Assembly: GCA_050743385.1 (NCBI GenBank)
Contig: JBOGFJ010000049.1
Coordinates: 1 to 6,245 of the forward strand
Direction: 5' to 3'
Length of the DNA: 6,245 nucleotides
DNA from: JACDBD01 sp050743385
Lineage (GTDB): Bacteria; Actinomycetota; Acidimicrobiia; IMCC26256; JACDBD01
Shown: positions 1 to 5,980 of the stretch, piece after piece
How positions within the stretch are numbered: the first letter of the stretch is position 1
Layout: each line of letters starts with the position of its first letter
Position numbers and translations under genes: made by a program
The notes under the pieces: generated by a model
The model's input: only the letters and a program-made list of their open reading frames with translations
What the model was told of the DNA's origin: nothing
Databases searched by the model: none

Positions 1-165
1 GGTCAGCACGACCGCGCGCACCGCCTCGTCGGCGTCGCAGTCGGCGTAGGCCTGCCCGAGCTCGGCGCCCATCCGGCCCGTGAAAGCGTTGAGCTTCTCG
101 GGTCGGTTCAGGGTGAGGGTTGCGACGCGGTCGTCGACCTCGACGGTGACGTGTTCGCGGCTCAT
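1..165 (-). CDS. Enoyl-CoA hydratase/isomerase (crotonase) family, N-terminal part
   Basis: Only the first 55 residues lie in the window; the gene continues beyond the left edge. The protein begins MSREHVTVEVDDRVATLTLN and continues RPEKLNAF, the typical first beta strands and NRPEKLNA turn of the crotonase superfamily, where this segment helps form the CoA-binding pocket. Members usually hydrate or isomerise enoyl-CoA esters in beta-oxidation in the cytoplasm. The ATG at 163-165 is chosen because the family motif starts at the normal distance and a good ribosome-binding site precedes it. It lies 10 nt downstream of the flavin oxidoreductase stop codon on the same strand, so the two are probably one operon. 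The oxyanion-hole and catalytic glutamate regions are outside the window, so hydratase, isomerase or another crotonase activity cannot be separated. Confidence 0.88.
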   Translation of the reverse strand, partial: MSREHVTVEVDDRVATLTLNRPEKLNAFTGRMGAELGQAYADCDADEAVRAVVLT

Positions 166-171
166 GGACCC

Positions 172-178
172 GACCTCA
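172..178 (-). promoter_or_regulatory. Ribosome-binding site of the crotonase gene, overlapping the upstream stop codon
   Basis: On the minus strand this reads TGAGGTC. The GAGG core is 8 nt before the ATG of the crotonase gene, and its TGA is the stop codon of the preceding oxidoreductase. This arrangement favours translational coupling of the two genes and supports the chosen start. Confidence 0.6.
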
Positions 179-2206
179 GAGCGCGCGGCCCGCACGGTGG
201 CCGTCGAAGATCGCGCGGTCGGCGAGGCGCACGGCCACCGCGTCGCCCACGCGCACGACTTCCGGAACGCGATCCTGGAGGGCGAAGTACAGGTCGTCGT
301 TCGGGAGGCCGTGCGTGCGGATCACGACCGTGTCGACGCCCTCGACCGTCTGCATCGCGAGCGAGAGGGTGTCGACGAGCGTGACCTCGTGGTCGCCGAT
401 CCCCACCATCGCGGTGTTCGGCCGCCATTCCGCGCCCGCCCGCGCCATGCGGGGTAGCGCCATCGCCATCGTCTCGGCGTCGAGGAGCATCGGCGTCGGC
501 AGCGGGCAGGCGACGGTGACGTCGGCGCCCCGTGACGCGAGCAGCTCGCCCAGCCCGATCGCCTCGATGTGGCCGACCGCGTCGAGGATCACCACCCGCT
601 CTCCCAGCTCGTCCGCTTCGACCAGGGCGCGCTCGTGGTCGACGACGAACGGTTGCTCGCCGCCGGCAATCGGGAACGGGTGAAACTTGGACGCACCATC
701 CGTCGTCGCACGCCCGCCGGTGGCGACCACGACCGCGTCGGGCTGGAGTGCGAGCACGTCGTCGACGGTGGCGTCGACCCCGAGCCGCACCTGGACGCCC
801 CGGCGCGCGCACTCACCCGCGCGCCAGTCGGCGAAGTCGATCAGCTCTTCTCGCCCCGGCAGCCGCGCCGCGAGCCGGATCTTGCCGCCGAGGGCGTCAC
901 TCCGTTCGAGCAGCGTCACACCGTGACCGCGCGCCGCCGCGACCCAGGCCGCCTCCAGGCCCGCCGGCCCGCCCCCGACGACGACCACGCGCCTCGACTG
1001 CTCCGCCGGGCGCAGTGTGCCGGCGCCGAGCTCGGCCTCGCGGCCCACCACCGGGTTGGTCACGCAGTTGACCGGCATCCCCTGCACGAGGTTGCCGTAG
1101 CACCCCTGGTTCGAACCGGTGCAGCGGCGGATGGTGTCGTCGTCGCCCCGGCGCGCCTTCACGGGCCAGTCGGGGTCGGCGATGAGGGCGCGCACCAGCG
1201 TGATCGCGTCGGCCTCCTGCCGCTCGAGGATGCCTTCGGCCTCGTCGGGCGTGAGGATGCGGTGCACGGCGAACACCGGCGTGCGCTGCACGGCCTTCTT
1301 CACGGTGTGGGCGGCGTACACACCCAGCAGGTGCGGCGCGTAGACCGGCCGGACCATGCCGACGCCCGAAACGCCGATACTGACGTTGAGGAAGTCGACC
1401 AGCCCCGCATCCTCGAGACGACCGGCGATCTCGGCCGCGTCGTCGGCGGTGAGCCCCGATCCGTCACGCTGCTCCTCGTCGCCGACGAGGCGCAGACCGA
1501 CCGCCACGCCCTGCCCGACGGCGGCGCGCACGGATTCGAGCACCTCGACGCAGAACCGCATGCGGTTCTCGAGGCTGCCGCCGTACTCGTCGGTGCGCCG
1601 GTTGCTCTTCGGCGAGAGGAACTCGTGGATCAGATACCCGTGCGCGCCGTGCACCTCGACGCCGTCGAAACCTCCCGCCGCCGCGTTGGCGGCCGAACGG
1701 GCGAAATGCTCGACGACCTCCGCGATCTGGTCGCGCTCGAGCGCCTGGGGTGGCTCGTTGTAGTTGGCGACGCTCGACGGCGCCCATACCGGCAGCTTCG
1801 ACACCGTGCCGTCGTTCACGCCGCCGTTGTGGGCGAGCTGGAGGAACGCGAGCGCGCCGTGCTCGTGGATCGGCGTGGTCACCCGCCGGAAGTGGGGCAC
1901 GGCCGCCGGGTCCCACGCGACCGCGTTGTTGCGCATCTGGTACGCGGTGGTCGGGTGCACCTGCGCCTGGCCGGCGATGATCACGCCGGCGCCGCCGCGG
2001 GCGCGCTCGCCGAGGTAGCGCCCGTAGCGCTCGCCGTAGAAGCCGGGCTCGCCCACGGTGTCGGCGGGCTCGACGAACTGGGTGAAGTGGGCTCCGAAGA
2101 CGACGCGATTGGGCGCGGTGACCGGGCCGACCCGGAGCGGAGAGAAGAGGAGAGGCCGGGCGTCGCTGCTCAGGGTCTGGGAGCGTAGCGCCCTTGCCGC
2201 TCTCAA
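176..2206 (-). CDS. FadH/Old Yellow Enzyme-type flavin and iron-sulfur oxidoreductase (NADH:flavin oxidoreductase, 676 aa)
   Basis: The architecture is that of 2,4-dienoyl-CoA reductase (FadH), trimethylamine dehydrogenase and the BaiCD/BaiH bile-acid enzymes: an FMN-binding TIM barrel (about residues 19-355), an iron-sulfur segment (362-381) and a FAD/NAD(P)H dinucleotide-fold region (about 405-676). Visible marks are LLFSPLRVGP at 19-28, the HGAHGYL motif at 186-192 (Tyr191 aligns with the proposed catalytic tyrosine of FadH), SNRRTDEYGGSLENR at 201-215, the GGGPAG loop at 411-416 and VVATGG at 493-498. The cluster motif reads CTGSNQGC then C381, so the second ligand, normally Cys, is Ser365. 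The FadH histidine in its GIGWHE motif has no counterpart in the matching SIGVSGVG stretch here. The start is TTG at 2204-2206: a stop codon lies directly upstream in frame, and no ATG, GTG or other TTG occurs before the conserved barrel start. No clear ribosome-binding site precedes it. The family also resembles mycofactocin-associated FadH/OYE proteins. The substrate is unknown; reduction of an enoyl-CoA or a steroid enone is an inference from the neighbours. Confidence 0.85.
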   Translation of the reverse strand: MRAARALRSQTLSSDARPLLFSPLRVGPVTAPNRVVFGAHFTQFVEPADTVGEPGFYGERYGRYLGERARGGAGVIIAGQAQVHPTTAYQMRNNAVAWDPAAVPHFRRVTTPIHEHGALAFLQLAHNGGVNDGTVSKLPVWAPSSVANYNEPPQALERDQIAEVVEHFARSAANAAAGGFDGVEVHGAHGYLIHEFLSPKSNRRTDEYGGSLENRMRFCVEVLESVRAAVGQGVAVGLRLVGDEEQRDGSGLTADDAAEIAGRLEDAGLVDFLNVSIGVSGVGMVRPVYAPHLLGVYAAHTVKKAVQRTPVFAVHRILTPDEAEGILERQEADAITLVRALIADPDWPVKARRGDDDTIRRCTGSNQGCYGNLVQGMPVNCVTNPVVGREAELGAGTLRPAEQSRRVVVVGGGPAGLEAAWVAAARGHGVTLLERSDALGGKIRLAARLPGREELIDFADWRAGECARRGVQVRLGVDATVDDVLALQPDAVVVATGGRATTDGASKFHPFPIAGGEQPFVVDHERALVEADELGERVVILDAVGHIEAIGLGELLASRGADVTVACPLPTPMLLDAETMAMALPRMARAGAEWRPNTAMVGIGDHEVTLVDTLSLAMQTVEGVDTVVIRTHGLPNDDLYFALQDRVPEVVRVGDAVAVRLADRAIFDGHRAGRAL

Positions 2207-2223
2207 TCAGAACGTGTTCTACT
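2194..2223 (+). promoter_or_regulatory. Possible promoter of the acyl-CoA ligase pair
   Basis: TTGCCG at 2194-2199 could be a -35 element and TCTACT at 2218-2223 a -10 element, separated by 18 nt. Transcription would then begin about 7 nt further on, very close to the ATG at 2233, giving a leaderless or very short leader message. That would explain why no Shine-Dalgarno sequence precedes this ATG. The -35 element would lie inside the first codons of the divergent oxidoreductase. The match is weak and is offered only because the geometry fits. Confidence 0.3.
2208..2221. promoter_or_regulatory. KstR-like operator palindrome between the divergent genes
   Basis: CAGAACGTGTTCTA contains the perfect inverted repeat AGAAC-GT-GTTCT. 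It matches the published KstR consensus TnnAACnnGTTnnA at every defined position except the first (C for T). KstR is the TetR-family repressor of sterol catabolism in mycobacteria and rhodococci, relieved by steroid-CoA thioesters. The box fills most of the 26-bp gap, ending 11 nt before the ATG of the FadD19-like ligase and beginning 1 nt before the TTG of the oxidoreductase, so one bound repressor could block both directions. A related TetR regulator with a similar site remains possible, as no regulator gene is in the window. Confidence 0.6.
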
Positions 2224-2232
2224 TTGCCGCCG

Positions 2233-3864
2233 ATGTCCGCGCGCCAGCTCAACCTCGCCGACCTGTTCGAGGTCGTGGTCGACGCCGTTCCCGACCGCTC
2301 GGCGCTGGTCGCCGGCGATCGCCGCCTCACCTACGCCGAGCTCGACGCGCGCGCCAACCGTTTCGCCCACCATCTCCTCGGCCGCGGGGTCGAGACCGGC
2401 GACAAGGTCGCGATCTACGCGTGGAACCGGGCGGAATGGATCGAGGCGATGCTCGGCGCCTACAAGGCGCGCGCCGTGCCGGTCAACGTCAACTACCGCT
2501 ACGTGGCCGACGAGGCGCGCCACATCCTCGACAACTCCGATTCGGTCGCAGTGGTCTTCGAGCGAGCCTTCGCGCCGGTGATCGCCGAGATCCGCGGCGA
2601 CCTTCCGCAGGTTCGCCATCTCGTGGTGCTCGACGACGGGAGCACCGTGCCGACCGACGCCGACGTCGCCGGGTACGAGGACGCCCTCGCCGCCGCGCCT
2701 CCCGAGCGCGACTTCGCGCCGCGGTCGGCCGACGACCTCTACCTCCTCTACACGGGCGGCACCACCGGGATGCCCAAGGGCGTGATGTGGCGCGCCGAGG
2801 ACATCTTCTTCGCCGCGCTCGGCGGCGGAGGCTTCGGCCAGCCACCGATCGAGCGCGCCGACGAGCTCGCGAGCCGGGTGGCGGGCGAGGACGCTCGCTC
2901 GGTGCAGATGGTGAACGCGCCGATGATGCACGGCGGCGGGCAATGGGTCACCTTCATCACCTTCTACGCCGGCGGCACCATCGTGCTCAACTGCCAGCAC
3001 CACTTCGACCCCGGCGAGGTCTGGCGCGTCGTCGAGCGCGAGCGCTGCACGGGCGTGATGGTGGTGGGCGATGCCATGGGCCGCCCGCTCGCCGAGGCCT
3101 TGGCGGCGCCCGGCGCGTCCTACGACGCGTCCTCGGTGGTCGTCATCGGCTCCGGCGGCGCCATCCTCTCGCCCGCGGTGAAGGACCAGCTGCGCGCGCA
3201 GCTGCCGGATGCGATGGTGATGGACAGCTTCGGTGCGTCCGAGACCGGCGCGGGCGGCAGCGTGTTCGACACCGAGGGGCCGGCGGCGGGGCCCCGCTTC
3301 ACGATGGGCGAGTTCATGACCGTGCTCGACGACGACGCCAGCCCGGTGACGCCGGGCTCGGGCGAGATCGGGCGGCTCGCCCGCCGGGGCCACATCCCAC
3401 TCGGCTACTACAAGGACGAGGACAAGACCGCCGCCACCTTCATGACCTCGTTCGACGGCACCCGCTGGGTCGTGCCCGGCGACTTCGCCAGGATCGAAGC
3501 CGACGGCACCATCACGATGCTCGGTCGGGGGTCGGTGTGCATCAACACCGGGGGCGAGAAGGTGTACCCGGAAGAGGTCGAGGCGGCGCTCAAGTCGCAT
3601 CCCGACGTGTTCGACGCCGTCGTCGTCGGGGTGCCCGACGATCGCTTCGTCGAACGCATCGCCGCGATCGTCCAGCCCCGGCCGGGGACGCAACCCACGC
3701 TCGAGCCGCTCCAGGACCACTGCCGCACGAAGCTCGCCGGGTACAAGGTGCCGCGCCAGCTCGTCGTGATCGACGAGCTCGTCCGCACTCCGGTGGGCAA
3801 GCCCGACTACCGCTGGGCCAAGACCACCGCTACCGACCATGCCAGAACGATAGGAGCCATGTGA
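2233..3864 (+). CDS. fadD19: FadD19-like steroid/long-chain acyl-CoA ligase (AMP-forming, 543 aa)
   Basis: This is an ANL-superfamily adenylating enzyme that makes an acyl-AMP and then an acyl-CoA. Motifs appear in order: P-loop YTGGTTGMPKG at 173-183, FGASETG at 333-339 (A5), PGDFARIEADG at 415-425 with ribose-contacting Asp417, the hinge region GRGSVCINTGGEKVYPEEVE at 431-450, and the C-terminal catalytic lysine Lys523 in GKPDYRW. Length is full. Several stretches (FAPRSADDLYLLYTGGTTG, GRGSVCIN..GGEKVYPEEVE, GYKVPR, GKPDYRWAK) closely match my recollection of mycobacterial FadD19, which activates the C26 carboxylate of 3-oxocholest-4-en-26-oate. ATG 2233 is chosen over the upstream TTG at 2194 because SARQLNLADLFE aligns with the FadD19 start. 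The adjoining KstR-like box supports a sterol role. The gene ends with ATGTGATG, overlapping the next ligase by 1 nt. Assignment to FadD19 is by remembered similarity, so other medium-to-long-chain or terpenoid acids remain possible. Confidence 0.85.
   Translation: MSARQLNLADLFEVVVDAVPDRSALVAGDRRLTYAELDARANRFAHHLLGRGVETGDKVAIYAWNRAEWIEAMLGAYKARAVPVNVNYRYVADEARHILDNSDSVAVVFERAFAPVIAEIRGDLPQVRHLVVLDDGSTVPTDADVAGYEDALAAAPPERDFAPRSADDLYLLYTGGTTGMPKGVMWRAEDIFFAALGGGGFGQPPIERADELASRVAGEDARSVQMVNAPMMHGGGQWVTFITFYAGGTIVLNCQHHFDPGEVWRVVERERCTGVMVVGDAMGRPLAEALAAPGASYDASSVVVIGSGGAILSPAVKDQLRAQLPDAMVMDSFGASETGAGGSVFDTEGPAAGPRFTMGEFMTVLDDDASPVTPGSGEIGRLARRGHIPLGYYKDEDKTAATFMTSFDGTRWVVPGDFARIEADGTITMLGRGSVCINTGGEKVYPEEVEAALKSHPDVFDAVVVGVPDDRFVERIAAIVQPRPGTQPTLEPLQDHCRTKLAGYKVPRQLVVIDELVRTPVGKPDYRWAKTTATDHARTIGAM
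3852..3856 (+). promoter_or_regulatory. Ribosome-binding site deciding the start of the second ligase
   Basis: AGGAG lies 7 nt before the ATG at 3864, an ideal spacing. It is only 2 nt from the out-of-frame ATG at 3859 and 4 nt from the in-frame GTG at 3861, so the ATG at 3864 is favoured. The site lies inside the last codons of the upstream ligase. Confidence 0.65.
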
Positions 3865-5414
3865 TGGCCGCACTCGGGTTCTGGAGCATCGCCCAGGAGG
3901 ACCCCGACCACCTCGCGGTCGTCGACCCCGACGAGCGCGAGATCAGCGCGGGCGAGCTGCTGGCGTCGTGCAACCAGCTCGTGCACGGCCTGCGCGACCT
4001 CGGCCTCCAGCAGGGCGACGCGATCGCGATGGTGCTGCCCAACGGCGTCGAGGTGTTCGAGCTCTATCTCGCGGTGCTGCAAGCGGGCTTCTACCTGGTC
4101 CCGATCAACACCCACCTGGTCGGGCCCGAGATCGCCTACATCGTCCAAGACTGCGAGGCCAAGGCGTTCGTCGTGCACGAGCGGTTCTCCGGCGTGTGCA
4201 TCGCCGCCGCCGACGAGATCGACTTCCCGAAGGACGGGCGCTTCGCGGTCGGTGACGTGCCCGGCTTCCGGTCGTACGACGAGCTCAAGGACGGCCAGCC
4301 GGCGACGCTGCCCGACAACCGCACCACCGGTGCGGTCATGAACTACACGTCGGGCACGACCGGTCGGCCCAAGGGCGTGCGGCGCCCCCTCACAGGTGTC
4401 GCGCCCGACGACGGTGCGATCGGCTTCTCCGGGATGCTGTTCCTGTTCCAGCTCCAACCCCACGACGACAACGTGCACATCTGCGGCTCGCCGCTGTACC
4501 ACACCGCGGTGCTCGTGTTCGCCGGCGGTGCCCTCCATGCCGGCCACGCGGTCGTGCTGATGGACAAGTGGATCCCGGAAGACATGCTGCGCCTGATCGA
4601 GAAGTACCGCGTGACGAACAGTCACATGGTGCCGACGCAGTTCCACCGGCTCCTCGCGCTCCCCGACGACGTGCGGGCGAAGTACGACATGTCGTCGCTG
4701 CGCCACATGGTGCACGCCGCCGCGCCGTGCCCACCCGACGTGAAGCGCCGGATGATCGAGTGGTGGGGCAACGTGATCGACGAGTACTACGCCGCCAGCG
4801 AGGGCGGCGGCACCATCGTGTTCGCCGAGGAGTGGATGCAGAAGCCCGGGACCGTCGGCAAGCCGTGGCCGATCTCGGAGATCGCGATCCTCGACGACGA
4901 CGGCAACGAGCGCCCTGCCGGCGAGATCGGCACTGTCTACATGCACATGCAGACCGGCAACTTCGAGTACTACAAGGACAAGGACAAGACCGAGAAGAGC
5001 CGCCACGGCAAGTTCTTCACCGTGGGCGACATCGGCTATCTCGACGACGACGGCTGGCTCTTCCTGCGGGACCGCAAGACCGACATGATCATCTCGGGCG
5101 GCGCCAACATCTACCCCGCGGAGATCGAGAGCGAGCTGCTGTCGCACCCGAAGGTCGGCGACGCGGCGGTGTTCGGCATTCCCCACGAAGACTGGGGCGA
5201 GGAGGTCAAGGCGGTCATCGAGCCTGCCGCCGGAAGCGAGCCCGGCCCCGAGCTGGCCGACGAGATCCTGGCGTTCTGCCGCGACCGCCTGGCGCGGTTC
5301 AAGACCCCGAGGTCGATCGACTTCGTCGCCGAGATGCCGCGTGACCCGAACGGAAAGCTCTACAAGCGCAAGCTGCGCGATCCCTATTGGGAAGGCCGCG
5401 AGCGCGCGATCTAG
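3864..5414 (+). CDS. Acyl-CoA ligase (AMP-forming, FadD4-like group, 516 aa)
   Basis: This is a second, distinct ANL-superfamily acyl-CoA synthetase. Motifs are the P-loop YTSGTTGRPKG at 161-171, EYYAASEGGG at 307-316 in the A5 position, TVGDIGYLDDDGWLFLRDR at 386-404 (Asp389 contacts the AMP ribose), the hinge and gating segment KTDMIISGGANIYPAEIE at 405-422, and the catalytic lysine Lys498 in DPNGKLYKRKLR. The N-terminal PINTHL and the C-terminal LRDPYWEGRERAI recall the FadD4-like actinobacterial synthetases more than FadD19, so it is not a recent duplicate of its neighbour. The start codon overlaps the previous stop by 1 nt (TGATG), indicating translational coupling and coordinated amounts of the two ligases. 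The acyl substrate cannot be read from the sequence; a steroid side-chain or ring-fragment acid is an inference from context. Confidence 0.9.
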   Translation: MAALGFWSIAQEDPDHLAVVDPDEREISAGELLASCNQLVHGLRDLGLQQGDAIAMVLPNGVEVFELYLAVLQAGFYLVPINTHLVGPEIAYIVQDCEAKAFVVHERFSGVCIAAADEIDFPKDGRFAVGDVPGFRSYDELKDGQPATLPDNRTTGAVMNYTSGTTGRPKGVRRPLTGVAPDDGAIGFSGMLFLFQLQPHDDNVHICGSPLYHTAVLVFAGGALHAGHAVVLMDKWIPEDMLRLIEKYRVTNSHMVPTQFHRLLALPDDVRAKYDMSSLRHMVHAAAPCPPDVKRRMIEWWGNVIDEYYAASEGGGTIVFAEEWMQKPGTVGKPWPISEIAILDDDGNERPAGEIGTVYMHMQTGNFEYYKDKDKTEKSRHGKFFTVGDIGYLDDDGWLFLRDRKTDMIISGGANIYPAEIESELLSHPKVGDAAVFGIPHEDWGEEVKAVIEPAAGSEPGPELADEILAFCRDRLARFKTPRSIDFVAEMPRDPNGKLYKRKLRDPYWEGRERAI

Positions 5415-5431
5415 CTGTCAACCCGTCACGA

Positions 5432-5451
5432 GGGGCGGGCCGGGCCGCCCC
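5432..5451. terminator. GC-rich hairpin between convergent genes, possible bidirectional terminator
   Basis: GGGGCGG at 5432-5438 pairs fully with CCGCCCC at 5445-5451 around a 6-nt loop. It lies in the 82-bp spacer where the plus-strand ligase operon and the minus-strand ferredoxin gene converge. There is no U-tract on either strand, which is common for actinobacterial terminators but weakens the call. A second small stem (GCTGC 5462-5466 with GCAGC 5475-5479) follows. Confidence 0.4.
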
Positions 5452-5496
5452 CGGACTGCCAGCTGCGTGCGGGAGCAGCGAGCGCGACGAGGGGCG

Positions 5497-5691
5497 TCAG
5501 TCCTCCTCGATGGAGATGGCCTGCTTGGGGCAGCGACGCACGGCCTCCTCCATCTTGGGCCGCATCGACTCGTCGGGGTGCTCGTTGAGGACGTAGAGGA
5601 AGTCGTCATCGCGGACCTCGAAGACCTCGGGCGCGATGCCCATGCAGACGGCGTTGCTCTCGCACAGATCGAAGTCGACCACGATCTTCAT
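5497..5691 (-). CDS. Small single-cluster ferredoxin, FdxD-like (64 aa)
   Basis: This is a complete 64-residue acidic ferredoxin that carries single electrons in the cytoplasm. The cluster ligands are Cys10, Cys16 (CESNAVC) and Cys54 (CPKQAI). The position that would be the second cysteine of a 4Fe-4S motif is Asn13, so a 3Fe-4S cluster, or a 4Fe-4S cluster with an unusual ligand, is expected. The GIAPEVFEVRDDD stretch and the Asn variant closely recall M. tuberculosis FdxD (Rv3503c), which is encoded beside KstR-regulated cholesterol genes. Ferredoxins of this type usually donate to cytochromes P450. The ATG at 5689-5691 follows AGAGGA with 5-nt spacing, overlapping the stop of the 92-residue gene, so the two are probably coupled. 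No P450 or ferredoxin reductase is in the window, so the partner is unknown. Confidence 0.88.
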   Translation of the reverse strand: MKIVVDFDLCESNAVCMGIAPEVFEVRDDDFLYVLNEHPDESMRPKMEEAVRRCPKQAISIEED

Positions 5692-5696
5692 GCCGT

Positions 5697-5702
5697 TCCT
5701 CT
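5697..5702 (-). promoter_or_regulatory. Ribosome-binding site of the ferredoxin gene
   Basis: On the minus strand AGAGGA ends 5 nt before the ferredoxin ATG, and its first base is the last base of the TGA stop codon of the upstream 92-residue gene. It supports both the start choice and translational coupling. Confidence 0.55.
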
Positions 5703-5980
5703 CAGTCGTCGTTGATGCGAGCTCGCTTCGAGGCGATGGCGATCGCCTCCTCGATCTGCCCGAGCGTATAACGGCTCTCCAGCTCCTCGGCTCGAGCCTG
5801 CACCCACGAGTCGGTCTCGAGGGGTTGCTCGGCCCGGGCCCGCACCAGGCGGTCCTCCCGGTTGAGCTGGTCGAGCAGCTGCGCCGCCGGCGCGTCCCGG
5901 AGCTCGGGGCGCTCCTCGAAGAGGTAGTCGAGCTGCCCGGCGAGGCGCGACACGGTCGGGTCGCCCGGCACGCCCGTCAC
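5702..5980 (-). CDS. Hypothetical 92-residue protein, probably helical
   Basis: I do not recognise this protein. It is soluble-looking, strongly charged, without cysteines, signal peptide or membrane segment, and rich in Glu, Arg, Ala and Leu. The segments around 10-48 (RLAGQLDYLFEERPELRD then AAQLLDQLNREDRLVRA) and 58-89 (DSWVQARAEELESRY then LGQIEEAIAIASKRARI) look like amphipathic helices. The GTG start at 5978-5980 overlaps the stop of the upstream dehydrogenase (GTGA, 4 nt) and is preceded by GAAGG at 4-nt spacing. The ferredoxin begins 10 nt after its stop. This tight packing makes it a likely real gene rather than a chance frame. It could be an accessory protein for either neighbour, but nothing in the sequence decides this. 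Confidence 0.7.
   Translation of the reverse strand: MTGVPGDPTVSRLAGQLDYLFEERPELRDAPAAQLLDQLNREDRLVRARAEQPLETDSWVQARAEELESRYTLGQIEEAIAIASKRARINDD

Noticed and set aside
569..2188. A 539-codon open frame on the plus strand opposite the flavin oxidoreductase
   Set aside because: It is the antisense shadow of a well-supported gene in GC-rich DNA. Its product is rich in Arg, Val, Asp and Ala with no recognisable domain.
2194..2232. Upstream TTG start adding 13 residues to the first ligase
   Set aside because: The extra residues would cover the KstR-like box and a putative -10 element and do not align with FadD19, whose start matches the ATG at 2233.
3845..3853. AGAACGATA near the ligase junction as a second KstR-like half-site
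   Set aside because: There is no GTTCT partner arm at the required spacing, and the site lies within coding sequence.
2058..3863. Apparent 1118-residue protein made by reading an alternate frame through the first ligase into the second
   Set aside because: The first 600 residues are an Arg-rich shadow frame of the FadD19-like gene; only the part from 3864 is real, so this is not a fusion.
2203..3873. A 556-codon open frame on the minus strand opposite the first ligase
   Set aside because: The translated sequence is low-complexity His/Val/Arg/Asp-rich, as expected from the complement of GC-biased codons, while the plus-strand frame has every ligase motif.
3807..5186. A 459-codon open frame on the minus strand opposite the second ligase
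   Set aside because: Same antisense effect; no family motif and no ribosome-binding site consistent with a start.
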